In this document: positions 22,741 to 34,930 of the stretch, piece by piece
Position numbering within the stretch: position 1 is the stretch's first letter
How the letters are laid out: each line of letters begins with the position of its first letter
Assembly: GCA_949752735.1 (NCBI GenBank)
Contig: OX457042.1
Location: 34,846,289 to 34,910,288, forward strand
Source of the DNA: Lumbricus terrestris
Taxonomy: Eukaryota > Annelida > Clitellata > Crassiclitellata > Lumbricidae
DNA: 64,000 bases
Direction: 5' to 3'
The notes under the pieces: model-generated
What the model saw: only the letters and a program-made list of their open reading frames with translations
Databases searched by the model: none
What the model was told of the DNA's origin: nothing
Made by a program: the position numbers and the translations under genes

Positions 22741-23127
22741 CTTCTAGGCTACATGCACTGAGCCGTTCGAGAAATATTGTGAAATTTAAAGCATAGGTTA
22801 CTTTACATGTAACTTGTCTTCATTTGAGGATTTATAGGCTTATGTGCTTTAACGGTGTTTACATTGATGTAGGCTATTGTAATGTTTCTTGTAGAAGTGT
22901 AGGCCTATTATTGTTACAAATAGGCAGGGGCTATTAGTCCATTTAAAATACTTTGCAACATGTACATTTTGTTGTTGTTGTAACCAATGTTCAAGATGTG
23001 TAAACCTGTTATACTTCGGTTGCAAATAAAACATTTGATTGTGTGCAAGGTCACACAGAAATGTCAGATAGGCCTAATACCCGGTAGCCATGAGGTGCAG
23101 TTAGACATACAACTTCTAGAAAGCCAA

Positions 23128-23138
23128 TGATATATATA

Positions 23139-23179
<41 letters not shown>
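23128..23179. repeat. (AT)n microsatellite
   Basis: About 52 bp of nearly pure alternating AT, interrupted once by TTA. Confidence 0.9.
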
Positions 23180-23181
<2 letters not shown>

Positions 23182-23229
23182 CCTAGGATAAGTGAAGTTT
23201 GAGACATTTCTAAAAGAGGAAGGAGTTCG

Positions 23230-23745
23230 AACTTTGGACGAACATTAATAGGTCCCATTCCTTTGGAGCGTCAAAATGGAATGCACGAGGGAACGTGAGA
23301 GTGAAAGGTCTACATTAAAATAATCATCCTTATCAAAATCAAATCAAAACAAAAATCAATCCTTAATCGAAGGCTCAACTAAAAGTTCTGCACCCAAGAA
23401 GTGGTTTGGGAATTGGGCCTTCATTGTCCTTTAGGGTAGGCAAGCATAAGACTAATTGCCATAGTTCTATAGATAAGACAGGCCAGTTCAAATATTAGTA
23501 TGAATAACACACGAAGTCAATACTGCTGACCAAGTTGACCAAGCGGAGTCATGAGCTCAAATGAGGTGATGTATGCAGCACAAAGCGAGGTTGTCATATT
23601 TGGATGAGTTGAAGCCTGTTAAATTAAATCTCTAATAGGTCTACTCTTGCAAACACACAGTTGGCATGATCGAGGCAAGAGCAGACTGTCATCTGCAGTA
23701 TAATTATTTATTAGGAGAATTTATGGAGCGCCACTTCAGAGAAAC
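23230..23745 (-). mobile_element. Probable LINE relic related to 53530-54200
   Basis: Shares ATGATCGAGGCAAGAGCA (23667-23684) with GATCGAGGCAAGAGCA in the relic at 54018-54033. It has GAGAATTTATGGAGCGCCAC at 23715-23735, which resembles the complement of the common tail. Weakly conserved. Confidence 0.35.
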
Positions 23746-24119
23746 GTGTCTGCTACGTACGTTCCTGGCCTGACATTGTGCATACATCTAGGCTACATGT
23801 ATCTGTAAATTGACTTAACGTTAAGTGATGCATGAAACATTTATCCAGGACCGCTCCAGGTATATGCTATTGCCTCCCAGAGTCCCAGGTGGTGCCATAG
23901 TCAGTCTTTTGATCACTTCTGGAGGCCAGCAGGTGGTGTCAAATAAGTGTCCTATTATTAGGCAGATGCATCATGCCAAAGCATTTCCCTCAGTTGGAAT
24001 TGCAGATTCCTCTTTGAACCGCGTTCCTTCGAGGGAGGGTGCCTACTGCCTTAATTAACATTGGAAACCGATTGAACTTGAATATATAAATGGGCGTGCT
24101 GCTGCTGTTATACGTTTCA

Positions 24120-24900
24120 GGTCTCATGGCCTTAGGCCTCTATAAGCCTCTTATAGGCCTAATATACACAAACTAACAACTAACCATCAGATAAATGATT
24201 TGTACAAGGAATTAAGCATGGGCCTATATAGGCTATATATAGGGCCTATTATATGTGTAATTTTGTATATATAGGGCCTATTATATATAATATTAAGTAG
24301 GTTAATATCATGCAGGGTAGGCCTATAGGCTACTGTAGGTAACAATGGGCCTATACTACAAATATGTTTAAATGTTACAATGTTAAAATTGTTAAAGTAA
24401 CGTATACAACGGGAGTTTCTTTGGCTCAATTCGAAAACAACTATTACTTAGGCCTAGTTGTTTAATATAATGATCATGTCATTATAGGCCTAATAATAAT
24501 AATAATGATGATGATGATGATGATGATAAAAATGTTAAATTTAGGCTAATAATAATAGTTTGCATTATCATTGTATATTGATATATACAATTATGGCCAT
24601 TTAGGCCATAATTATAGCCTAATTAAGGCTAATAGGCCTATAGAGACCTATGGTTAATATGGCTGAAGTCTTAGGCTTGCACCTCTGAGCTTTTACCAAA
24701 GCTTTACACCTCTGTACACTGCTATCCCCTATCGCCGCCATGGGTAGGCCTATGTTCATGTGTGTGGGTAGGCCTATAACTCTGCCACTATTTGCATTCT
24801 GACAGTGCCAGTCCCATGCCCCTGGATTAGGCCTAATGAGGAGGACCACATTAGGCCTAATCATCTTGATAGGCTATGACAGAGTAGTTAGGCCTAAACA
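24120..24900. other. AGGCCTA-rich AT stretch, non-coding
   Basis: The palindromic word AGGCCT, usually as TAGGCCTA, recurs densely here (for example near 24155, 24240, 24320, 24350, 24455, 24488, 24632, 24749, 24770, 24830, 24855, 24890) and more sparsely across the window. A (GAT)n run lies at 24505-24530. No gene is seen. Confidence 0.6.
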
Positions 24901-24929
24901 GCGACAAGCGTGTGTAACTGTGTATAGCC

Positions 24930-25745
24930 TACGTCTGGATGTATTGCGTCTGGAGCGTGGAGCGAGTGCATAATAATAATTATGATCGTACGCCAGTCTG
25001 GGGTAGGCTACCTGTAGGCTGTAGCTCTCGATATTTGGTTAAAGTACAGTCTATTCTGCTTTGGTGGGGCCAGATCTCCGCTACCCCCCGCTGTTTTGGC
25101 GACACATTGCCTGTCAGTCGGTCGCCGACTACCCTAAGGGTGATGCTGTTTCTGTATGCAAATCAGTCTCAGCTGGAGCCGGGCAGACGTTGCTAGTGAC
25201 GGAGCAGTTTGGCGGGCATATGGCGAGGCAGAGTCGGTGAATGTGCATCGAGGAGGGGAGCCGTCTAGGGGGAGCCGTCTAGATGGGGTCAGCCGCGCTG
25301 CACGCAGCTTACGCTGGATCGGTTTAGCCAAGTCGGTCGTCTTCGAGAGTGGCGCTTTTAAGTTTTGGAAAGTTTTATCGGATTTGTTTGGGCGTGTAGG
25401 CCTATGATCCGAATGATTCGTGATCCAGTTTTTCCGTCCGACGTTGGAGTTCGGTGATAATAATGACGATATCCCCCGTTGTAGGCTATATACGGATTTC
25501 GGGTGAGTGGTGTTAACGGTTGGGATTGCGTATAGTTATGGAATGACGGACCTGTTTGGTCTGTGATTGATCGCTGCTTGGCCTGGGGAGTCTCTTCCCC
25601 TCTACCGAATATCTACCCTGCCTTTGTGTTACCCTGCCTTTGTGTTGAGACGGGTAACTGGGTCGATGGTGTGTGGCGTACCAGTTCAACCGGCGGAGGG
25701 CGAGATTTTCCAAATGTTTTCATCCGGGGATAATTGTAAGAATAG
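24930..25745 (+). promoter_or_regulatory. CpG-richer block, possible promoter or 5' exon region
   Basis: Compared with surrounding DNA this block is clearly richer in G+C and in CpG (for example CGGTCGCCGACTACCC near 25120 and GCCGCGCTGCACGC near 25290). No long ORF or TATA box is convincing. It could hold the start of the gene whose first coding exon is at 38613, or of an unseen transcript; this is inference only. Confidence 0.25.
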
Positions 25746-25777
25746 TTCAGTTGTGCTACGATGATATAATATCATTT

Positions 25778-25870
25778 ATCTCGTGATTTATTTAATATAA
25801 GCAGGTTTCTTGATGAGTAGGCTACTATCTTGTGATTTATTATGTTATAAACAGGTTTCTTGATGAGTAC
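25778..25870 (+). repeat. Imperfect tandem duplication (about 50 bp)
   Basis: GTGATTTATTTAATATAAGC then AGGTTTCTTGATGAGTA at 25778-25818 is repeated with small changes at 25829-25870. Confidence 0.6.
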
Positions 25871-26314
25871 TACAGCGTCTGTGTACGCCGCATGGTTTAC
25901 GTTTTCTACGTGAATCTGGATATTTATGTAGCGCTTGTCGGCTTCTCTCGTTTATCCGATATAAGCTTGTTTTAAAAGATATCTGACGGATAAAGAAAGA
26001 TTTTCAGAATGGGGGAATTGATTCGCATCTGAACTAGTGATGATTAGATAGTGCTGTCATAATAATGACGACGACAACGATTTTGATGTTGATAAACTTA
26101 GTGTAAGACAGAGACCAAATGATGTCTTTCGTCATTTGGCATTCTAATTGAAACTGTATGTAGTGTCACTTTGGGTGTGAAACAAACCAGGCACCAGGCT
26201 ATTATGATGTTGACCTTGTTGAGTAGAGCCTGTGACAGTCTGTAACACCTATTTTGATTTTTGTCCTGATCTTTTATAATCTGACATGCTGTGAAATATT
26301 TTTGGTCTTTAAAA

Positions 26315-26731
26315 TAGGGCTGCCAACTCTTGATATTGCCACTCCGGGACGCCGCAGTCACTGGATATGACATTTATCTTAATTGACACTGTCCACATAT
26401 AATGCATAGGCACAAAGTCGTGGAAATCATTATGTCACCTCTCAAAAAGCATTAGAACGGACTAAGAATAGGCCTACATAGGAAACAATATGCTACTAAG
26501 TGTCAGTGGTTTGTAAAGTCTTAAAGACTTAAACCCAGCACTGTCCAACATAATAAAGCATGAACGTAAAGTCGTCACCCAACTTGCCGAGTTCATAGTG
26601 CAAAATAACGACTTTTTTCAAGTGCATCTCTGCCACAAATTTCGGGACAATTTGAGATCAATCCGGGACACGGGACGCACGGGGCCGATTCCGGGACTGT
26701 CCCGGCGAATCCGGGATGGTTGGCAGCCCTA
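26315..26731. mobile_element. 417-bp hAT MITE with perfect target duplication
   Basis: Ends TAGGGCTGCCAAC and GTTGGCAGCCCTA are perfect inverted repeats, with CCGGGAC motifs just inside both. Flanking 8-bp CTTTAAAA at 26307-26314 and 26732-26739 is identical and of the nnnTAnnn form. No coding capacity. A partial relative lies at 21325. Confidence 0.88.
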
Positions 26732-26929
26732 CTTTAAAATGTTGTTAGCTGTGCAATGTGCATCTTTCATGCATTTGTGAATACCAGGTAAGCTGAATGC
26801 TTGTGAAATATGGCTGGTGCCCTGCGCAGTGCCCACAGGCTTTAGTGTGGCACTATAAATTTGGATGAACGTGTTTTTAGCTTCATAAATTGTTCACCAT
26901 TGCACGGGTTTCAGTTTTGGTAGAATTCA

Positions 26930-27240
26930 AATCGAATTGGCGTAAAGAATTCTTGCTTAAAAGAAGTCAGATTGATGAAAATAATTTTTGCTTAAATAGA
27001 AGTGGGATTTATAAAAGCAGTCTCACTGAAATCGAAGCTGGATTGATGAACAATTATATGATTATAGAACAGAAGATCCTGAAACAGCTTCAGTCAATAA
27101 TGAAGTAGAAATTGTATTGATGAAAAAGTAATTGCACTGCCTAAGCAGAAGCTGGATCAATTTGATGAAACGAATTCTTGCTTAAGTAATAGATGCTGAA
27201 TCGACGAGAAGGATTCGTGCAAAACCAGTATTTGGACTGA
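26930..27240 (+). repeat. Degenerate periodic repeat
   Basis: GAATTCTTGCTTAA-type and GAAGCTGGATYRATGAA-type phrases alternate several times over 300 bp, as in an old tandem array. An open frame of 72 codons overlaps it but has no recognisable feature. Confidence 0.35.
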
Positions 27241-27244
27241 TTAA

Positions 27245-28660
27245 AAATAATAATTTTGTGGTGAGTGAATGATTTACGATGCTAAAATAGGCGTTGACCT
27301 AAATTTAGAGCTCATGGTTACAACTTAAACTGTAGTCTTAAAGTAGGCCTATTTCTTATTAAGTATCATTTGTGAACGCGTGTTTCAGTTCAGCGAAGAT
27401 TCTTCTCTTGGAGAGAAAATTTGTTCTGTGGTATAAAATATGACTGTACTTTGAATATATATAATATATGGAAATTGGGAATGGACTATTAAGCTGTATT
27501 GGCACAATTGCTCAATTGAAGAGTTTTAGGTTTGGGAATTTACTTAAAAGGAGTTGCGTAAACATATCTGTAGTATTTTGCATTGCATTCTTGGGCATAT
27601 GTTCCTTAAGAATTGATAACTTTTTGTGAGAACGTTGTACGGCTTTTTTTTAGCTTGACTTGAAGACTGTGTGGGTCAAAACTCACTTCCTGTGAACTCA
27701 TAAATAACTAACAAGTTTTGAGGAAGCTCTGTGGCCTCAAGAGGATGCTGTTTTCTGAGTGGCATGCGCTATGAATTATGCAAGGACCTGACTGCAGTAC
27801 TAGAGCTTATGCATATGATGCGAACCTGTGCTGCATTTATTGTGATTTACGAGCAGGCTGTGTTTTAATTAGCACATCTAGGTCATTTATTTTGGACTGC
27901 CCATGCAGAGCACATGAGGAGGGTTGAGCAAACTTGGATATATACGTCTTTTGGAATCCTATGAAATATTTAAGCAGTTTGTGAGAACGGCTTAACTCGA
28001 CACTGCACACTTTTTCAGTTCAACTTATACCATTTACACGCGTTTTCTGTCTAATCTGTGTTATTATGTTGACAGTCATATATACTGTGGAAAAATATTT
28101 ATTTTTCAACGTATCTTAAGTTATCTGCCACACACATCAGGGCGTTATTGTTCTGATCGGTTAATTAGTGAGATGAATGAGCTGCCATTGATTGACCTGA
28201 TTTGTTAATTAGTTTGTTCAGGAACTAGATCAAGTGTCATCACTGATTTTATCAACTGATGTCAATTAGAAAAAGAAGTTTTGCAGATAGAAGTGTCCGA
28301 GCATCTGGATGTCAGTGTTCTTGGTATGCAATATAAAACTGTTGACAGCCCATCCATATTATGTAACCTATGTAAAAAATCATATTTGCGACCCTCTCCC
28401 CATCCCACCCATTTACAAAGTTGATTAACTACTTGGCTTTATCATGACATTGAGTTGACCTTTAGACTGGTATTTGAATTGTTGTGGTTGGTGTCTTTGG
28501 AAAAGTGCTTTAACCTCGACATTTGCTTGCCCAATTTCAGTGTGAGCAAAGGCTCCTTGGGGGAACTGATTCATTATGACCTTTGCATCAGCTGTAGAGT
28601 GAGAGCTTCATGAACAATCTGAGATAAATAGATGACTTTGTCCAGATAACAGAGCTGCTG
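27245..28660. other. No gene seen
   Basis: AT-rich, presumably intronic or intergenic DNA without supportable ORFs, RNA genes or element ends. Confidence 0.5.
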
Positions 28661-28661
28661 T

Positions 28662-28724
28662 CGTTGATGGTGATGATGGTGATGGTGGTGGTGGTGATGG
28701 TGGTGGTGATAGTGGTGATGCAGT
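28662..28724. repeat. (GATGGT)n-like trinucleotide-rich microsatellite
   Basis: Runs of GAT and GGT triplets. They give apparent poly-His ORFs on the minus strand, which are not genes. A (TG)n tract follows at 28947-28968. Confidence 0.85.
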
Positions 28725-29309
28725 GTGATTTGAGTGCTGGTGAACTTAAGAGTGAGTAGGTGTGGTACAGAGGTCTGTGCCATCTCCGAGGACTGCAGGG
28801 GGGGCAATGGATTTGGGATCCATCCACTTAACCACAACCGCCCTCATCGACCAGGGGCAATTCCACTTTTGCTTGCTCTTTGCCCTTGGCTTTTTTTGAA
28901 GCTTTCCGCTATCAGGGGTGTCTTATCTCTTATTCTGTGCCTCTGCGTGTGTGTGTGTGTGTGTGTGCCATTTCAGGGTGGTGGTTATGGTTTGAGTGCA
29001 GTTTGTTTATACATCTATGTTCATGTGACTGTGTGTCTGTCTGACTGTTGGCCTGCATTGTGACGAGTCTGTTCGCAAGGACAGTCTGAAAAAGGACGAC
29101 ATTTCTCCACTGACAGCAGAGCATGTCATGACACTCACTTAAAACTGGAAAAACAATCTCCCATTACCTGGATGTATGTTGTCATGCGATATGCAAGGCT
29201 AATCCCAGGCTGATAATTGTGTACCATATGTAATTGGACTATCAAGTATTGGAAGTTGGTTACTTTATAGCTGACATGTTGTAATTACGACTTTTGGCCC
29301 AACTACGAT

Positions 29310-29500
29310 TACAGAGCTCTGATATTTTGTATTTACGTCTGTTGGCTCATCTACAGTCCTTTACAGCTGATATGTTGTATTTACATCTGTTGGCCTATCT
29401 ACAGTCCTTTACAGCTAATATGTTGTATTTACATCTGTTGGCCTATCTACAGTCCTTTACAGCTGATATGTTGTATAAATTTGTGCCTGTTGGCTCAACT
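29310..29500 (+). repeat. 48-bp minisatellite, about 4 copies
   Basis: The unit includes TACAGCTGATATGTTGTATT and CTGTTGGCCTATCTACAG. The outer copies are more diverged than the inner two, as in an array maintained by unequal exchange. Confidence 0.85.
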
Positions 29501-30159
29501 ACTATCCATTGATCTTTCATCGTGGAGGAAATTTATGAGCTGCCTGTTGACTGAAGCTTTTTCAGAATCTTCTGTTCTTTAATCATGCTAGTGTTTATGA
29601 AGGCTTTATGTGAAGACTGGACTGGTTGAACCCATATTGACTATAATGGTTAATGGACTTGATGAAGACTTGAGTAGGAAAATGCTGTTGGTCTGGGAGC
29701 TGCTTTTGATTTGATGAGACTAAGGCAGACATAGAGGAACTAAGCCAAACAGAATGCGAAGGAAGCATTTTGCCAGTTGAGTGCATGTAGGTGGTGGTGG
29801 TGATGATGAAAGCAGTCTGTAAGCTGATCTTCCAAGAAGAGGAAAATACAAAAGAAAATTATCATGTCGTTGGCAATTACGATGAAGAAAAGTAGCCCCA
29901 TAAGCTTATCTAAAAAAATTCCCATGTATCATTTGGCAATGTGTTAGTATCTGCATTTTTCTTTAATTTTTAGGCATCAGAGAGACCAGTTGCCAGTTCT
30001 CCATAGAAGTTTGTTCCTGACAAGTATTTGGTTAAGCGTACTTTAATAGAGTCAAGTTTTATATGGTGCACAATTGAAGGAGAAACTTGAAATATTCTTT
30101 CCACCATTGCAGTGTTCAGTTAAAAAATAAATCCAAATTTTTAAATTCAGTTCTATAGG

Positions 30160-30500
30160 TCAAATTTCAGTTCTAATTCTATTCCCATTCTGAAAATAAC
30201 TCTTATAAAAGATAAGTGTGAAGTTCTGAAATACTTCAGTTCGAATTCAGGTTCCAAGATAATTTCAGTTCTAATTCTATTCCCATTCTGAAAATAACTC
30301 AGCACTATAAAAGATCAGTGTGAAGTTCTGAAATAATTCAGTTCAAATTCAGGTTCCAAGATAATTTCAGTTCTAATTCTATTCCCATTCTGAAAATAAC
30401 TCCTATAAAAGATCAGTGTGAAGTTCTGAAATAATTCGGTTCTAATTCAACTTCCAAGATAATTTCAGTTCTAATTCCGGTCCTGAAGTATTTTTTTTCT
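30160..30500 (+). repeat. About 100-bp tandem repeat, 3 to 4 copies
   Basis: TTCAGTTCTAATTCTATTCC starts units near 30166, 30264 and 30366, with a diverged start near 30462. Each unit also has TATAAAAGATCAGTGTGAAG and AATTCAGGTTCCAAGATAAT. Non-coding. AGTTCTAATTC-like sub-units suggest a shorter ancestral repeat. Confidence 0.85.
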
Positions 30501-31359
30501 GATGCAGCTCACATTACAGTACTATACAAAGACAGAACAGCTGCTATAACCAGTTGTCGCTTATTGTCTTGTCTTGTCTTCAACCTTCCTTGGTCCGAAG
30601 GTTGGTCGCTACATGGACAAGCTTGCTCCATCGTATTACGTAGCCCAAACTCCCTGACGGTGTTTGGTCATTGTGCTCGCTTTGTTGTCACAAGCTATTA
30701 TGGGTGCAAAGGGAACAAAAACCTTGAAACGTTTGTCGTGGTTATGTTTAAAACCAACCATGACAGTTTAATCTGCTGAGTTCTATACTCAATCATCGTG
30801 CACCCAATGCTGTCTGTCTGTTGTGCTTAGTGATCCTGAAATATCACAGGGTTTAATATGGCTTTGGAATGATTTGAAGTGTCATTTGTTTGTGTTGTCT
30901 TATATGCTGCTGCTCAAGTGCATTTGCAGTGCATCTAATTTTTTGCTTTGCAAATCGACTTTATAATTAATTATAATGATAATGATACTAACAATAATAA
31001 TTGAAATTTTTTAAAGCTGAAACAGCCAATCCATGAAGTTTTTATTTATTAGGTGCTGGGTACAGCTGAGTTCAGAACGTATTTTAAATGTGGGATCTTG
31101 CCACAATGGAGCTGATATCTAATTGAGGCTACTGTGTTCCAGAGCCTTGGCTCAAATGCAGTCTTGTTTAAGTATTCCTGGAAACTAGAGGGTTAATCAC
31201 CTTTAATTACTGTTGCCTAACGCAATCGCGTATCTCGACATTAAAGTGGCCCAGACTCCAAGTGTCTGATTCTCCAACTTGCCACCAACTCACCAACCAG
31301 TGTATAGAAAAACCAGACACATATACACAGGAAATTGTGAGTTTCCTTCAAGTATCTTT

Positions 31360-31480
31360 AAAAAGACTTTGGTACATACATGCATAATTGCATATATACA
31401 TACATGCATAGTGCATACATGCATGCATGCTTGCATATATACAAATTATGCATGCATATATAACTAACACATGCATGCAC
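31360..31480. repeat. ATGCAT/ACATGCATG-rich simple repeat
   Basis: Overlapping TGCATA, CATACATG and ATGCATGC words form many short palindromes. Apparent ORFs here are low-complexity artefacts. Confidence 0.7.
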
Positions 31481-31996
31481 ACTGTAGATGTGTGTGGAGC
31501 TGTAGGGAGTCATTGGTGACTGCAGGATGAAACTGCAAACTACGGTTTCATCACCAACTGCAGACATGCGTGTGAATGCGTACACACAGGCACACATCCA
31601 GATGCGAACATACAGGCGTGCAGGCCAACCCAAATGGATACTTGATGACAGTTGCATAAATAGATGGAATATTGACCATGCTTATAAACCTAAATACTTG
31701 GATTATATGTCTGTGACAGGTATGGGGATTACTATTGTCTATGTACTTAATACCTGTATTGACACTGATTGATAGCTAGGTAACAGTATAAGGTGGATCC
31801 ATACTTGAATGAAGCAGAAATTGTAGGTCAACACCTGCAGTGAATATTGTTTGGTACCAGACAATATATGTCACAAAATGTTTTGCTTCAGAAGCAGATT
31901 GTATAACAGATAATAACAAGTTTAACAGGAGTGGAATTCAGCTGTATGGCAGCCTGCAAGATGTCCCCTACTGCTACTTTTACAGTCACCCTAGAG

Positions 31997-32330
31997 CAGT
32001 GGTTCCCAACCTTTTTTGACTGTCGGGCCACTTTTTCTAAGTTGGAGGACACGAGGGTCACTTTTTCTTAGTTGAAGGACATTAGGGACCCACAAGGCTA
32101 AAATTTGATTAACTAAAGGCACATAAAATTGTTATAATTGAATCAAAATAGAATGTTTGATGCGATTTATTAACATCCTAATAAAATAATTTGTGATAGA
32201 AAAGAATTATATATTGTATCATGCCCAAATTGTCAATTTTTACATATACTTTTCTTAATTCATTGAGATGCTGCGGGCCATTTTTGTAGGCTAGGCGGGC
32301 CAAAAATGGGCCACGGGTTGGGAACCGCTG
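31997..32330. mobile_element. 334-bp hAT MITE with perfect target duplication
   Basis: Starts CAGTGGTTCCCAACCTTTTT and ends GGGTTGGGAACCGCTG (one mismatch between the inverted ends). The 8-bp CCCTAGAG at 31989-31996 and 32331-32338 is a perfect nnnTAnnn duplication. GGGCCACTTTTTCTAAGTTG-type subterminal repeats occur twice on the left, and GGGCCA motifs on the right. No coding capacity. Confidence 0.92.
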
Positions 32331-32440
32331 CCCTAGAGAGTGGAAGACTGTCAAATGGGATGGTTAATGTTTCTTGAAGTCTGGTCAGCCATATGGGGCT
32401 AGTGGGTATCTACCCTCGTTTTTAACGAGAATTCTTTACC

Positions 32441-32467
32441 TTGGTATATTAAAGAATATTCTTATCT
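32441..32467 (+). repeat. LINE tail motif, inverted relative to 32699-32725
   Basis: A 27-bp stretch centred on GGTATATTAAAGAATATTC is the exact reverse complement of 32699-32725, the 3' terminus of the LINE beside it. It is followed by (AAT)n here and (TTATC)n there. This looks like a minimal 3' stub of the same LINE family, or a SINE using the same tail. Confidence 0.6.
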
Positions 32468-32687
32468 AATAATAATAATATCTTACGGTAAGTGTGTTGC
32501 TAATCAATCATGGTTCCTATGTTGCTTTCTCTATTTATTTAGGCATTTGCTGACATTAGTCTATGTCATAATGAAAGCTCAAAGGCATAAATTATGTAGG
32601 TGCAAGGAGTGTTCAATGTGCCACAGAAGTATCTAGTGCTGACAGATATAATTGATAAAAGTGGGGTCATAATTGTGTGCCCATAAT

Positions 32688-34930
32688 AAGATAAGATAAG
32701 ATAAGAATATTCTTTAATATACCAATTGCTATCCGCATTTTGGTGTACATACAAAGTATAATATAAACAAACGTACATAATTTATGCACGAGATAAATGT
32801 CAAAGTCAAATGTCAATGTCAAAGTGTTTTAGAATAGCATAAAATCCTAAGTCCAAATCCAATATAATTTTTAAAAAAAAGTTCTTTTAATGACGAACAA
32901 TGTATTCTACACTTTGGTTTATATGGTATTATTATTTAAATATGATAAAGCATCCTTGTTATAAATGATTTCCTCGTTAGGTTGTCCGCCCTAGGAATGA
33001 TTCGGTCATGTAGTCTTGGCCTCATGGAATAAGGCTGGGGCCTCAATGGTGGGAGGAGTGGGTTCAATACATGTCCTGGATTAAGTAGGAGGGCAGCGAA
33101 GAGCCTCCCGTCCGCCGTGCTACACAGAGCCTCGAATGTAGGATTGTCCTCAGGAAGGTAGTTCATTCGGATCAAACGGTCCAATATGGCCTGCAGTCTG
33201 CCGCGTTCCTGTTGCCCTGCAAAGCCCCACCATGCCGTGGCCGCATATAACATGCGTGCCACTGTGGTCATCCTACAAACGTCATGCAGGCTTGGTCCCT
33301 TGAGGCCGTGTGCAGTCATGATTCGCAAGGCATAAAGCGACTGTCTTGCCTGGATGCATATTCGCCTGATGTGGGCTTCAAACCCTAGGTTTTCAGTCAC
33401 GACAACCCCTAAAATCGTCATACTTTGGACCCGAATAAGACCCGGAATCTCTGCTGGACCGAACTGTAGCATTCCTCGTCCCGGACGGTGAACAACCATT
33501 TCCTGAGTCTTTCTTTGATTGAGAGTCAAGTTGCAGCGTTTGGCCCACTCCGTTACATGATCTAGTTCTTCCCTAATCGTGTCACTGTTGATGGCTGGTA
33601 CCAACAGGTAAGTATCGTCAGCGTATTTGGCCATGCGGTTTCTAGGACGTACTGTTTTGAGTTTCGAAATGGCCGTTAGAAAGTTCAAAGGACCCAGACC
33701 AGATCCTTGAACAATGCTAGCGTTGATGTCAGCTGCATCCGAGACCAGTCCATTGTATTTTGTTACATGTCTGCGGTTTGTGAGGAAGGTCACAATCCAG
33801 TTGTGTACACAGTCCGGAATGGGCAGTTCGGCCAATTGCTCCGCAAGATACGCATGTCTGACCATATCAAAAGCTTTAGAGAAGTCGAGAGCTATCAAGT
33901 GAACGTAAAGGTTGTCTTTGAGAAGCTCCAGAAGACCCTCAGTCAATGATATAAGGGCTGCGGTGGTAGATCCGGTGGGGCGGAAAGCATACTGATCTGA
34001 GAATTGATGGTTTGAGCAAGGATCCGTCAGAAAAGGATAAAAGAAACGGTGCGCTATGATCTTCTCCAAGAGTCGGCAAAGAATGGACGTAACAGAGATC
34101 GGGCGAAAGTCGACAGCTTCCAAAGGATGAGAGATCTTAGGTACCGGTGATATTGTACTTGCTTTCCACTGCGGCGGAACATATGCATAATGGATCGACG
34201 AGTTAAATAGCACTGCGACAGGCTCAGCAAGTAGGTGTGCCGCTCCCTTGAGCATCCACGCTGTTAGTCCATCAGGACCCGCAGCTGTGGCACCAGTAGA
34301 TGCTAACAACCTGTAAACAGTATGTGCATCCACATACTCCCTTGTTTCATCCATGACTGTTGTTTTTAGCTGAGGAATTTCGTAATGTTCATCTGTAGAA
34401 ATAGAGCAGAAGTGTTGATTCAATGTCTCTGCAGTGACTTTACAATCCGAGTGGGGAGTATTCATGCGGTCGCTTCCTCGCAGCCGATTTACCTCCTGCC
34501 ACATCTCACGTGACCCTCGTTTAGCTCTGTCAAAAGTTTTGCTATTAGCTCTGATGATAATTCGGTTTATCCTCTCAGATAAAGATGACGCAGCATCCGT
34601 TCTTTTTTGCTTAAGCAGCTTGTTCCGTTTCCTCAACAGGTGCTTGACAATCGGAGTCATGAAGGGCGGGTCTCTCTCTTTAATTGTGATACTCCGAACT
34701 GGAAAGTAGAGGTCAGTGGACGCATTGATGTAATCGTAGAAGGCCTCGAAGGCCTTCTCTGGAGATGGGCTCTTTGTGATGAATGACCAATCTTGCGCCA
34801 TCAGATGGGACTGGAAGGATGCATTCTGATTTGGCGTCCTCGGACGATAGAACTTCACCTGCCGTCCATCAACACATGCTCCAGATCTCACGGTCTCAGA
34901 GTTTGGTGGAGTTGCCAGAATTGCCAAGTG
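32688..34930 (-). mobile_element. 5'-truncated CR1/L2-group LINE
   Basis: The element comprises an intact reverse transcriptase ORF, a 3' UTR of about 210 bp, the motif GGTATATTAAAGAATATTC and a (TTATC)n tail (32688-32705). The 5' end appears cut at the junction between endonuclease and RT. Flanks 32668-32687 and 34931-34950 match at about 14 of 20 positions and may be an old target duplication. A second 3' end of this family lies on the + strand at 47624. Confidence 0.75.

Noticed and set aside
28574..28837. Poly-His ORF on the minus strand
   Set aside because: Produced by a GAT/GGT microsatellite.
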